Source of the DNA: JAFEDN01 sp963818985
GTDB taxonomy: Bacteria > Pseudomonadota > Gammaproteobacteria > Coxiellales > Coxiellaceae
DNA: 64,000 nucleotides
Direction: 5' to 3'
NCBI GenBank assembly: GCA_963818985.1
Contig: CAWFUJ010000003.1
Coordinates: forward strand, 1-64,000
The position numbers and the translations under genes are program-made. The notes beneath the pieces were generated by a model. It saw only the letters and a list, made by a program, of their open reading frames with translations, had not been told where the DNA came from and searched no databases. How positions within the stretch are numbered: position 1 is the stretch's first letter; every line of letters begins with the position of its first letter. Positions 45,937 through 55,141 of the stretch are shown piece after piece.

Positions 45937-46056
45937 ATGGAATTATCTGTGGGCCTTGAGAAAAAGTCCCTGGCTCACAAAGCAGTATTTGTGGATAAAA
46001 ATCTGGTAGCTTCCCCAAAGATTAAATCTGAAAAACAATATGATCTAGAAATATAA
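45937..46056 (+). pseudogene. C-terminal fragment of an unknown gene at the element boundary
   Basis: A 39-residue plus-strand frame reads MELSVGLEKKSLAHKAVFVD and NLVASPKIKSEKQYDLEI before TAA. Its codon pattern looks protein-like and it begins exactly where the integrase is cut. It may be the tail of a gene disrupted by the element or by later rearrangement. No family recognised. Confidence 0.4.
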
Positions 46057-46167
46057 TCTGTTTTTTTAAAAGTCGAAGGTGATTAGATATTTCTGCTATA
46101 ATGCAACGTTATATTTATTACAAACTAATCCGAGCTCTGTAGCTTATATGTATCCTGTGAGGCTAAT

Positions 46168-46791
46168 TTACGAGAGTGTTAATGTTCGTCTTTGTGAAAC
46201 TCCTGTTAGAATATTTTGTATTTGTTGTATATTAGGCTGCCTCGGAGAATTCAACATTCGACTTAAGTTCAAAACAGAGTTAAAGAATCTGTATTGGTTG
46301 TGCAAATTAGAAAAATTTATGGAATTAAGTGTAGTCTGAAAAAACTTGGCATCAGATTGGGGCGTTATGGCTATCTGCTGATTTTTTAATTCAGTATGAC
46401 ATAAATTATTCTGGACGGGTGATACGGAAGATGTTGAGGTGAATTGCTTTTGATCTTGCACACCTTGCGCTATGGTCAGTCTATCTTGTAAAGGCGAGGA
46501 AGTGGGAACCGTTAGTTTTTTTTCAGGAGTAGTATTAGCCGTGTGGCGAATATGGTCCTGCATTTTTTTAACTAAATTTAACAAGTCTTTCGTCATTAAT
46601 ATACCTGTTGGCAAATAACGAATCACGACTAGTATTGATAGACTTGCGATTAAACCACCTCCTACTCCGTACCATAGACTTTTATCTGTTTTTCTATAAT
46701 GATCGAAAGCTAAGTCTCGTAACGCAATTTCATTTTCTAATTCTATCAATTCTTGGAGATTATAGTTGTATTCTGTCGAAAGATTTTTCAT
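46168..46791 (-). CDS. Hypothetical membrane protein
   Basis: A 207-residue unknown. A helical start (LQELIELENEIALRDLAFDH) precedes one hydrophobic segment, SLWYGVGGGLIASLSILVVI, at about residues 38-60. The remaining ~140 residues are polar, Gln/Ser/Thr/Asn-rich and probably disordered. It forms a minus-strand set with the next two genes. Resemblance to secreted host-targeting proteins is inference from composition only. Confidence 0.55.
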   Translation of the reverse strand: MKNLSTEYNYNLQELIELENEIALRDLAFDHYRKTDKSLWYGVGGGLIASLSILVVIRYLPTGILMTKDLLNLVKKMQDHIRHTANTTPEKKLTVPTSSPLQDRLTIAQGVQDQKQFTSTSSVSPVQNNLCHTELKNQQIAITPQSDAKFFQTTLNSINFSNLHNQYRFFNSVLNLSRMLNSPRQPNIQQIQNILTGVSQRRTLTLS

Positions 46792-46818
46792 AAAAATCTC
46801 CTTATGTTTTCAATTTGG

Positions 46819-47295
46819 TTAACGACCTGCGGATGGAGTAACTGACTGCTTTATACCATTGTTTATAGTTTTTTTAGCTTCTCTATGCGCCCAAAATCCT
46901 CCTGCCAAACTTCCAGTGAATCCTCCACCGGCAGAAATTAATAGACCTTTTAATAAGGTTAAACCGTACCATAGAGAAGTTAATCCAGAAACGGAAAATC
47001 CAACAACGCCGCCAGCAGTGGCTCCTTTCCAGGTAGCAGCATTGAGCAAATCTTCGGTTTGTTTATCTTGTCGGGCGCGATCAATTTTTGCCTTAATTAC
47101 ATCATAAGCAAATTCTATCTCTCTATCAAATTCTCTAGATAATTTATCACGAAATTTCAGGTCATATTTTAATTGCTTCATATCGTCAAAAGATAGCTCA
47201 CATATTGAATTTTTAAAAACGCTCGGCTCTTTTATCTCCAATAGTTCAGCTTTTTTAAGATTTAGTGGTGATATAACCACCTCAGTTCTAGACAT
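46819..47295 (-). CDS. Hypothetical protein with glycine-rich membrane helices
   Basis: About 158 residues from ATG 47295 (MSRTEVVISPLNLKK). A charged helical half (LKFRDKLSREFDREIEFAYD) is followed by glycine-zipper hydrophobic stretches GATAGGVVGFSVSGLTSLW and GLLISAGGGFTGSLAGGFWA. Such glycine-zipper segments insert in membranes. It shares the soluble-helix-then-membrane layout of its neighbour. Function unknown. Confidence 0.55.
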   Translation of the reverse strand: MSRTEVVISPLNLKKAELLEIKEPSVFKNSICELSFDDMKQLKYDLKFRDKLSREFDREIEFAYDVIKAKIDRARQDKQTEDLLNAATWKGATAGGVVGFSVSGLTSLWYGLTLLKGLLISAGGGFTGSLAGGFWAHREAKKTINNGIKQSVTPSAGR

Positions 47296-47387
47296 ATACA
47301 CCTCACAAATTAACTAATAGCCTGATTTTTTTTTCATTAAAATATAGATTTAGTTTTAATGAAAAAAATCCTGTTCCACTTTTTCAT

Positions 47388-48518
47388 TCAAAGAAGACCA
47401 AAAAGAAATGGTTTTGCCCTCACTGAATCAAATACTTTATCGCGGTTATAAATTTCTTCTTCTAATCGGCGGGCTTCAGCAAAAAAAGAATGGTCGTTAC
47501 TACTGACAGGGTGGAGAGATTCTTTTGAAATCCCGAGAGTTTTTTCAGCAGAAGCTAATTGTTCTCCTAGAGGATTAAACTTTATTCTAATGGCTTTAAC
47601 TTCCTCTGCAGATGCTTTTATATAACGTTGAGATGGACGGGAATAAATTTTTTGTGGTGGATATTTATCTGCTCTATTTTCTTTGCCTAGTTTTCCGTCC
47701 CGCACGTAATATTGATTTTCGCTTAAATCCAAAATCGGCGATCTTAATAATAAGCCAGGTACAGTCCAATCTTCTCTGTCTATGTTCTCAAGCCTCTTGT
47801 GAGTAAACCAGTTCGAATATAATGGGTCATTGCTATCAAAAGGAATGGCCAAATCCACAGCAAGTTGTATAACTGCCGCAGCAGATAGTTTTTGGTCGAG
47901 CACCATCTGCCGTTTTGAAGGAAAATCTCGTACAATCGCAGTACAGAAAAATTTAGCCAACTGTTCTCCACCTGACTCAGAGGCGGGAAGTTTGGCAATA
48001 GCTGGTTGAAATCTACGACATAAATGTTCAGCGATTTCTGTCCAGCGGTGTTTTATTTTCATAGGATCATGTTTAACATCCTCAACTAGCGCTAAAAATC
48101 CTCGAGCTTTTGCAATCAGTTCATGCTCTTTGTTAACTTTCCAGAGGGCACATAAAACTGCCGGAATTGCAAAACTGGTAGCTGCCTGTGCATCAGTAAG
48201 TCTTTTTCCAGTTAGAAAATTAGCCACCACCCCCATACCTCCAGCGGCGACCATCATTGCGGTTATTTTTACAGCATCCTCGATATATTTTGTAATGGTT
48301 TCTTTCCAACTGGGATCTTGTGCATCAGTAGCAAGTCCTTTAGCATCAAAATAGATATTTTCCAGTTGGTCAGCCAAAGTACGAATGAAACTGTGCTCTC
48401 TATCTCGAGCAATTTCAACTTGCTCTTTCAAGGCGTTGATTTTTTTCTCAGCTTCTTCTCTTTTTATTTCTTCTTTAGAGGCTTCATTGCCCATAAAGGC
48501 CATAAATCTTTTCTTCAT
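47388..48518 (-). CDS. Hypothetical coiled-coil and membrane-associated protein
   Basis: A 376-residue unknown. Residues about 10-55 form a charged coiled coil (EEIKREEAEKKINALKEQVE). Residues about 87-125 include a hydrophobic hairpin-like stretch (AVKITAMMVAAGGMGVVANF). The C-terminal half has LTDAQAATSFAIPAV-type helices and a proline-rich basic region (YPPQKIYSRPSQRYIKA). It diverges from the large effector-like gene at 48751 with a ~230-base AT-rich gap. Confidence 0.55.
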   Translation of the reverse strand: MKKRFMAFMGNEASKEEIKREEAEKKINALKEQVEIARDREHSFIRTLADQLENIYFDAKGLATDAQDPSWKETITKYIEDAVKITAMMVAAGGMGVVANFLTGKRLTDAQAATSFAIPAVLCALWKVNKEHELIAKARGFLALVEDVKHDPMKIKHRWTEIAEHLCRRFQPAIAKLPASESGGEQLAKFFCTAIVRDFPSKRQMVLDQKLSAAAVIQLAVDLAIPFDSNDPLYSNWFTHKRLENIDREDWTVPGLLLRSPILDLSENQYYVRDGKLGKENRADKYPPQKIYSRPSQRYIKASAEEVKAIRIKFNPLGEQLASAEKTLGISKESLHPVSSNDHSFFAEARRLEEEIYNRDKVFDSVRAKPFLFGLL

Positions 48519-48750
48519 TTTTCAAACTCCATTGAAAAAATAGGCATTATTATTACTTTGATTATGCTAATTTGTCAACGCTGCAGTGTGGTTGTTTATT
48601 GACTTCTCAAGACCACTTTCATACGATTGTGAGACTTGCTTTGGGGATTTACCTGACCTGATAGATTGAGCAGCTATTATTTAGGAAAATTTCTAATTTG
48701 ATAAAACCAAGAAGCGTTCGTTGATTAAGATTTTTTTTTTGGGGGGGATT

Positions 48751-51700
48751 ATGCTTCAAGATGAAAAAATTACTTCTAAGCTGGATGTAGCAACGGATAT
48801 TTCGACCTCTTTGAAAGAGGAAATTAAAAAAAAAGATGCGCCAGAAATCTCTCAGGATATTAAATCTAACATTAAAGAAAAATCACTTCACATAGAGAAT
48901 AAAAAAATCACTCAGGATCTTTTAGGTAAATTGGTTCTACCATACCAAGCAAATCCAGAATTTGAAAACTTATTAATAAAAAGATGTTTTTTTGAGGAAA
49001 AAAGTTTAGAGACATTAGGAAAATTTGTGGGGACTCATCCATTCATGAAATCATTTGAATGGGCAGATACTAGAAACTGTTTAACCAGTCAACACATCTC
49101 TCTTCTCCTAAATGGTTTCAAAGAGAGTAAAACCTTAGTATCTGTTGCATTAAAATCTATTATTTTTGATGATGACGTTGCCAAAAGTTTATCTGAATTA
49201 TTAAAATCACTCAATTCTTTAAAAAATTTAACTGTTACTAATCAGTTCACTTATGATTCCAATAGTACACTTTTCGGAAAGAGGGTTTCTATCTCGAAAG
49301 GATTTTCTTTTAATGGATTAGAACTCATTGCTATCGCTTTAAAGTCTAATAATAACCTTCAGAATCTTGAGTTACGAGCTAATGCGTTTGCCAAAGGATT
49401 CGCTAATTCTCAAGTTAATAAAATATATAGCTATATTCTTGCTAATCTCACCCTTTTACAATTTGATTTACAGTTATTAAGGGATCCTCGGGTTGACTAC
49501 AGTAGAGGGACTAGAAACTGTTATTGGGATGAAGAGGAAGTATTTGTAGGGCGAATCTCTCACTTAGATCAAGGGAATAAATTTCTGGCCATCACTGCTA
49601 GAAATAAGATGCTTGATGATTTGATTAATAAGAGACAGACGAACTGGCCAGATAAAACAGTTATTTGGAACTATGCAGCAGTTCAGAAATTATTTTCAAT
49701 AGAAAACTATGATCCAAGATTTTTATTTTTAGATAAACTTGTTGAAATTAAACAGACTATTTCGATTATCAATAATTATTTAGAGAATACTTCCTCTTTA
49801 ATTACTTTAAATTTATCCAATGCACTGTTAAATGTCGAGAATATTCAGAAACTATGTGGAGCATTGAAAAAGAATCGCTCCGTAACTGAGTTACATTTGG
49901 CTAATACCGATATGGATGATACCCATGTAGTTTTTATTGCCGAATTACTCGATAAAGATTGCTGCTTACCATTGGGGTTTTTAAATCTTTCAAGGAATCA
50001 TTTGACTTTTAAAGGTCTGAGCTTAATTGCTAAAAGATTAGTAGAAAATACCCAGTTATATCATCTGAATATCCGAAACAATCAGGTTAATGGTGAAGGA
50101 TTGAATATCTTAGCAGAAGCGTTAATTCCTAACCGACATTTAACTACTTTAGATTTGCTGAATAACTTAGAAATTTCTCTACTTCCTGAAAAAGAAAAGA
50201 AAGAGCAACTAGATAAGAACTTAAGAATCATTGAAGAATTTATTAGTATATTAAATCCGCCAATGGAAAAGGCCAAGAAAAACTTACAAAATAAAAGGAA
50301 ATCAACCAGCGACGGAAAAAACAAAAACACCACTCTTACCCATATTAACCTGATTCCACCTAATGCATCTAGACCGCCTAATTATGGGGTTTATCAAACC
50401 AAAGTAAATATTAAATATTATGAAAAAAAAGAAAAAGAAATTGAAAAGATAGGGAAAAAACTTAAGCAATACCTCGATGAAAATATTAAAAAGAGTGGTG
50501 AATTAATTAGAACGATCACTCTTAATAACTTACCAAAATTTACAAACTTATTAAAAGAAGTCAGCCTCTTTACCTTTTCTGAAAGTGGCGATTCCTTGTT
50601 ACATCTTGCAGTCAATCAATCTGCATTGGAAATACTCCAAGAATTAATCAGGCGGAAAATCAATCCTCATTTATTGAATAAAAACCGGTTAATGGCCATT
50701 GAAATTTGCAAAGAGGAAGGCAAGGGGACCAAAAATGATCAGGAAATTTTCAATTTTCTTGATTCTTATCATGCTGATTTTTTCTCTTCAGATAGTAAGG
50801 CTTCAAAAACGATTACTGAAGATCCACAAAAAAAACGTCAAAAAATCTCAGTTGATTCACCTCCCTTATCTCCATTCAAGCCCTTGGAACCTGGAATCAA
50901 AGAAGATAAGTCATTAAGAATAGATTCCCTCAGCAGTACTTCCAGTTCCAGTAGTTCGGGCTCTTCAAGCATGGGAAGCATCTTGTTTTCTAATATAGCT
51001 GCTGTTCCAATAGACGAAACCGTATTTTTTGATTTGATTATGACGGGAGGAAAATTTCAACTAATCAAAGCCATTAAAAATCAACCACAACTCACGATAG
51101 CTTATGGATCTCAAGGGTTACATTTGGCTATTCAAAACGGTCAAAAAGATTGTACTACCGTTCTGTTGGATTATGGGGTAAGCGTTGAAGGAGTAGACGA
51201 AAGAAAATACGACCCATTATATTCAATTGCTAGTGATCCAGACAATGAAAACTTAGATATGGCCTTATTGTTAATTAGGAGAGGTGCAAAACCAAGTATT
51301 CCCACTTATGATCATGAGTTTAAAGTGAATAAATTTACCGGTCTACATAAAGTTGTAGCAACTGGGAAATATCGTTTGATGAAAATTTTCTTATCTTCTC
51401 CTTACTGCAATCCTAATCTTACGGATGAAAATCAGTTAACAACCTTAGATTGGGCTGTAGACCGTTATCATTTGCCTATGCTTTCCAGGTTATTGATCGA
51501 TCGAAGAATGGAACCTGTCACTATTCAACGTTGTTTAAATCGAGTAACGCAACATTATAAGAATGATAAAATTAACCCAAACTTCCAAACCATAGAAAAG
51601 CTTTTAAAGGATAGCCTGCAATTAAAAATACCTGATCAACACCCAGGAATACAGTGGACCAGACGCTTGCAAATCGTTTTTGGTAGTAATTATGGAAAAA

Positions 51701-52593
51701 ATAAAAAAACAGTCGTTATTGACAGTGAAGCGGAACATGCAACACTCTGTCTACAAAATGAATTTTCCAGACAACGACTCTTCAAACTTGTGAGCGCTGA
51801 GGATGAGAAGGAACAAGAGGATGTTAAGGGAAATCCTGTCACCGCCAGTTTAATTTTTATTGCGTCAGGCAAAAAATATGTTAAAGGTGTTAACGAACAA
51901 CGGATTACATTGCGAATAGGTTTGGACTTTATAGATAAACATCACTTCGATCTTTCAATTGTTGACGCGAAACAAAAACAAGATGAGCTAATTCATAGAG
52001 TCAGTTCAGCACCACCCGCTTTCTTTACTCATCCAGCAAAAAATCGAAAAAAACCTCCTTTAACTCCTGCTGAAATTAAAGAAAAATATAAGCAAGTAGA
52101 AACTGAAGGGGCTAAAAAAGGCTTGATCCTTGGTCTACCACTCCATCACGGTGAACAGGCTTTGCTTTCCCATTTAGAAGATCTTGAAACTGTGAAAAAA
52201 ATTGTAACTTCATTAGCCCAGCAACCTCAATTTGTGCAAGGCTGTAAAATTTATGGTGTGATTTTAAATATTCATAGCCCTCGTTATTGTTGCGAGAATT
52301 GTGAGGCCGCTATACTAGGTGAACAAAACTATCAAAAATCGAAATTCCTGCAAGCCTTATCCCTCCAATTGAAACAAATAGGATGTGTATTGCCCGTTTA
52401 TAGCGATTTAAGAATGCTCACTCAAGTCAGCAGTTATATTCCTTTCCACCGAGATCCCATAGAAAATTCAGAGGAGATGATAACTCAAGTAGATTTTAGA
52501 GCATGTAATAATGATCTTATTCTAGAGAAAGACTTAAATTCAGTTGAGCCACAAGCTACTCAATATCATTCTCGCCAGTCCCTAGTTATGTAA
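48751..52593 (+). CDS. Large LRR-ankyrin protein with C-terminal deaminase-like domain (putative effector toxin)
   Basis: 1280 residues from ATG 48751 (MLQDEKITSKLDVATDI), preceded by a G7 run; the frame extends to 48721. Order of parts: leucine-rich repeats of the ribonuclease-inhibitor type at about 345-490 (LITLNLSNALLNVENIQKL, VTELHLANTDM, YHLNIRNNQVNGEGL), ankyrin-like repeats near 600-650 and 770-930 (LHLAVNQSALEILQELI, LHLAIQNGQKDCTTVLLDYG), and a Ser-rich linker near 729-748. The C-terminus carries H1133-G-E1135 in PLHHGEQALLSHL and C1181-x-x-C1184 in NIHSPRYCCENCE, the zinc and catalytic signature of the cytidine-deaminase fold used by bacterial toxins. The repeats suggest action inside a eukaryotic host. 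Secretion signals cannot be judged by eye. Confidence 0.75.
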   Translation: MLQDEKITSKLDVATDISTSLKEEIKKKDAPEISQDIKSNIKEKSLHIENKKITQDLLGKLVLPYQANPEFENLLIKRCFFEEKSLETLGKFVGTHPFMKSFEWADTRNCLTSQHISLLLNGFKESKTLVSVALKSIIFDDDVAKSLSELLKSLNSLKNLTVTNQFTYDSNSTLFGKRVSISKGFSFNGLELIAIALKSNNNLQNLELRANAFAKGFANSQVNKIYSYILANLTLLQFDLQLLRDPRVDYSRGTRNCYWDEEEVFVGRISHLDQGNKFLAITARNKMLDDLINKRQTNWPDKTVIWNYAAVQKLFSIENYDPRFLFLDKLVEIKQTISIINNYLENTSSLITLNLSNALLNVENIQKLCGALKKNRSVTELHLANTDMDDTHVVFIAELLDKDCCLPLGFLNLSRNHLTFKGLSLIAKRLVENTQLYHLNIRNNQVNGEGLNILAEALIPNRHLTTLDLLNNLEISLLPEKEKKEQLDKNLRIIEEFISILNPPMEKAKKNLQNKRKSTSDGKNKNTTLTHINLIPPNASRPPNYGVYQTKVNIKYYEKKEKEIEKIGKKLKQYLDENIKKSGELIRTITLNNLPKFTNLLKEVSLFTFSESGDSLLHLAVNQSALEILQELIRRKINPHLLNKNRLMAIEICKEEGKGTKNDQEIFNFLDSYHADFFSSDSKASKTITEDPQKKRQKISVDSPPLSPFKPLEPGIKEDKSLRIDSLSSTSSSSSSGSSSMGSILFSNIAAVPIDETVFFDLIMTGGKFQLIKAIKNQPQLTIAYGSQGLHLAIQNGQKDCTTVLLDYGVSVEGVDERKYDPLYSIASDPDNENLDMALLLIRRGAKPSIPTYDHEFKVNKFTGLHKVVATGKYRLMKIFLSSPYCNPNLTDENQLTTLDWAVDRYHLPMLSRLLIDRRMEPVTIQRCLNRVTQHYKNDKINPNFQTIEKLLKDSLQLKIPDQHPGIQWTRRLQIVFGSNYGKNKKTVVIDSEAEHATLCLQNEFSRQRLFKLVSAEDEKEQEDVKGNPVTASLIFIASGKKYVKGVNEQRITLRIGLDFIDKHHFDLSIVDAKQKQDELIHRVSSAPPAFFTHPAKNRKKPPLTPAEIKEKYKQVETEGAKKGLILGLPLHHGEQALLSHLEDLETVKKIVTSLAQQPQFVQGCKIYGVILNIHSPRYCCENCEAAILGEQNYQKSKFLQALSLQLKQIGCVLPVYSDLRMLTQVSSYIPFHRDPIENSEEMITQVDFRACNNDLILEKDLNSVEPQATQYHSRQSLVM

Positions 52594-52656
52594 AGAATTT
52601 TGGTTTGTTATCTTCTTTTCACGATTCAGCTTCCAGGCGGTGTAAGTAAGAAGTGA

Positions 52657-53040
52657 TTAATTAGTGCCATATTTATGCGTCTGGCCAATTATTAATGATT
52701 GTAGTAGTTCTTTCACTCTTTCATGAGCCTTTGCCTTGGCTGTTTCAAGTAGCGCACCCTGTTCTGGGGAATTTTTTTGAATCCATTCTTCGGTCAAATG
52801 TCGAACCAGAAAACGAGTTTCTAATTCCCAGGAAAGTAAAGTTTTCCAGAGAAATGATTGTTGACTCTGGTTTAAAAGTGAGTTGCTGCTGTCGATATGG
52901 TTTGCCCTATTTGTTTCAGCAAGTAGTCCCGTGTGAATAAGCATGCGTGCATACTCGGACACGGAAAGCGCTTTTTGTTGGGAGAGTTTTTCAAGTTCAT
53001 CTAAGTCAGCAGCGGGCAAACTGATGGCAATTCTGCGCAT
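52657..53040 (-). CDS. Ribbon-helix-helix DNA-binding protein
   Basis: The 127-residue protein begins MRRIAISLPAADLDELEKLS and QKALSVSEYARMLIHTGLLA, a clear ribbon-helix-helix (CopG/MobC-like) N-terminus. The remaining helices (SFLWKTLLSWELETRFLVRH) may mediate oligomerisation. Two 19-bp dyads lie 71-120 bases upstream and are the likely autoregulatory sites. It could be a plasmid or conjugation accessory factor, or an antitoxin without a visible toxin. Confidence 0.75.
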   Translation of the reverse strand: MRRIAISLPAADLDELEKLSQQKALSVSEYARMLIHTGLLAETNRANHIDSSNSLLNQSQQSFLWKTLLSWELETRFLVRHLTEEWIQKNSPEQGALLETAKAKAHERVKELLQSLIIGQTHKYGTN

Positions 53041-53110
53041 GAGAACCTTCTTGTTTTTTTGTTGTTCATCATTTAAATCTCATTATGAGTGTTAATTTAA
53101 GCGATTTTTC

Positions 53111-53160
53111 GTGATGTAAACTGCATCACTTTCAAAAAATCGTGACACACTTTACATCAC
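53111..53160. promoter_or_regulatory. Two dyad operator-like sites (module B)
   Basis: GTGATGTAAACTGCATCAC (53111-53129) and GTGACACACTTTACATCAC (53142-53160) lie upstream of the ribbon-helix-helix gene. The first is identical to the site at 37879-37897. Confidence 0.75.
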
Positions 53161-53239
53161 TAGTCTACAAAAAACGCCAGAAATAAGCTATAAATGGTCA
53201 AAATCAAGAGAAATAACTATTAAAAATACTTTTTTTCTC

Positions 53240-53337
53240 TGCATGACCGTATCGCACTATAAGGCACTCCAGTGCGAGGGGTGTGGATGGAAATTAGGCC
53301 ATAATAACGAGATCTGAATAACATCTGAGATGATTCT
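53240..53337. other. Conserved non-coding core of module B
   Basis: TGCATGACCGTATCGCACTA, TAAGGC, the hairpin GCACTCCAGTGC, GAGGGGTGTGG and a TCTGAATAACATCTGAGATGATTCT-like end repeat the order seen at 38019-38150. The stem GCAC/GTGC replaces GCAAC/GTTGC of module A, so pairing is kept while sequence changes. The rest of 53041-53598 is AT-rich with nothing further recognised. Confidence 0.6.
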
Positions 53338-53598
53338 ATATTTTATTTTTTATGAATTTCATACTTTTCCATGAATAAAATTTAAGTCATTTTGTACTAT
53401 TTTTCGAGAATAATTGATAAGTGAACTATTCTACTCAAAGGAATTTTAAACCATGTCATAAAGTAAACAAGGTACTTTCTATAAATTAATTTATTCATAC
53501 AAATGTATTCAAGTTAGTGTTATTTATTGTGACTTAAAGAAATTGCATAACAGTCAAAATTTTCTAAACTTAATTTTGAATTATTCACAAAAGAGATA

Positions 53599-53727
53599 TT
53601 ATTTTGGAACCGCGCTATGATCGCTATAACCTATAAAAGTGCCATATTCTGCAAAACCCAAGTGTCGTCCATCTTGCAGTTTCAGGAATAAATCATTTTT
53701 TGGTACTAGAGAAATAAAATTTCCCAT
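53599..53727 (-). pseudogene. Alpha/beta-hydrolase N-terminal fragment
   Basis: A 42-residue frame reads MGNFISLVPKNDLFLKLQDG then RHLGFAEYGTFIGYSDHSAV. The LQDGRHLGFAEYG stretch matches the start of many alpha/beta hydrolases (LPDGRxLgyaeyG); the nucleophile elbow and everything beyond are absent. It is a gene remnant. Confidence 0.5.
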
Positions 53728-53875
53728 CCATTAATCTCCGCATATCTGTTTGCCTAAGAATGCTTAAGGGTAACCAGCCATTAAAGGCTTAAAAAATCGC
53801 AACTTGATATCATTGAGAACAAGCCTAATAATAACAGGGAAAATTTATTGATAAAACCCTCTTCAGGTATTGAAT

Positions 53876-55123
53876 ATGCGTACCCATTTTTTAATCGCCA
53901 TACTCCTATCTTGTTTGCTGAATATCACATCTGCTTCAGCAATGAGCCAGGATGTTTTATTAGATAATCAGATTCAAAGTACTATTAATACTGAACGGGT
54001 TAAATATCGACTACCCGCTTTATCAGTCAGTATAAAGCTACCCGAAGAAACAGTAGCTAGAGAATACGTCAGCGGTTACTATACTCTTGAGGAAAAGAAA
54101 AAAATTACGCAGAATACTTTATTTCAAATTGGCAGTATCACTAAAACATTTACGGCAACGATTATATTTAAATTAATTGAAAAGCATAAGGTCAAGCTCA
54201 GTGACCATTTAACCCAATGGCTTCCTCAATATTCTCGATGGCAGGATATTACCATAGCAGATTTATTAAAACATACCAGTGGAGTTTACAATTATACGCA
54301 GGGTAAAAATTTTGATGATCTATTGAAACAAAATCCTGAAAAAATCTGGTCACTCCATGAATTAGCTGATATCGCTTATCATCATACTGATATTGCCAAA
54401 CCAGGACAGAAATATGAATACACGAATACAGATTACGTATTGTTAGGTATGATTATTGAGAAAATTACTCATCAATTTTTGCAGCACATATTCGATGAGT
54501 ATTTCAATAAATACCATTTATACAACACTTATTATCTGCCGTCGGGATATCCTGATAATGTCAAAAATAGAATCGCACATGGCTATAATCAGGATGGCTT
54601 GTTTCGATTCAACACAGATGTCGCCGCCATAAATATGTCATTCAGCCCATCCTCCGGCGCAATGATCACTACACCGAGTGATATCATCCATTGGTTAAAT
54701 CTGCTTTTTGAAGGAAAGATTATGACTCGTCAGTCATTAGTGAAGATGATGACTATAATCTCTGAGACCGATGCCAAACCTATAAATTTACAAACCTTGG
54801 ATTTTCGGAATCAACTATTTAAGAAGGATTTATTGACTGAAGTAGGTGTAGGCGCAGGTATGGGATTGGTTTATTTCAGAAATAATGGCTTTAATTGGGT
54901 ACATGCAGGAGGCATGCCAGGTTACGAATCATTTTATGCCTTTAATCCTTGCAACGGCACTTATCTGGTACTCATGTATAATGTCAAACCAAAACAGCAA
55001 TTGATTTTCATAAAAATAGCCGAAAGCCTTTTTAAGGGGCTGAATAATTCAGAGTTAGTCAGCGATCATATTAAGCGATATCAACAGAAAAATTTGTTAC
55101 CGCAATATTGCAAAAGAAATTGA
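53876..55123 (+). CDS. Serine beta-lactamase-family hydrolase (class C / AmpH-EstB type)
   Basis: About 415 residues with a signal peptide (MRTHFLIAILLSCLLNITSASA). Catalytic motifs are in order: S-x-x-K in FQIGSITKTFTAT, Y-x-N in KYEYTNTDYVLLG, and H-x-G in WVHAGGMPGYESF. This fold includes DD-peptidases, esterases and class C beta-lactamases; the sequence is closest to general beta-lactamase-family serine hydrolases, so antibiotic resistance should not be assumed. A TTG at 53870 in the same frame is less likely as start. Confidence 0.9.
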   Translation: MRTHFLIAILLSCLLNITSASAMSQDVLLDNQIQSTINTERVKYRLPALSVSIKLPEETVAREYVSGYYTLEEKKKITQNTLFQIGSITKTFTATIIFKLIEKHKVKLSDHLTQWLPQYSRWQDITIADLLKHTSGVYNYTQGKNFDDLLKQNPEKIWSLHELADIAYHHTDIAKPGQKYEYTNTDYVLLGMIIEKITHQFLQHIFDEYFNKYHLYNTYYLPSGYPDNVKNRIAHGYNQDGLFRFNTDVAAINMSFSPSSGAMITTPSDIIHWLNLLFEGKIMTRQSLVKMMTIISETDAKPINLQTLDFRNQLFKKDLLTEVGVGAGMGLVYFRNNGFNWVHAGGMPGYESFYAFNPCNGTYLVLMYNVKPKQQLIFIKIAESLFKGLNNSELVSDHIKRYQQKNLLPQYCKRN

Positions 55124-55141
55124 AGAGATAAAAATTGGCTC

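Noticed and set aside
53876..55123. Acquired antibiotic-resistance beta-lactamase
   Set aside because: Motifs define only the broad serine beta-lactamase fold. There is no cassette or resistance context.
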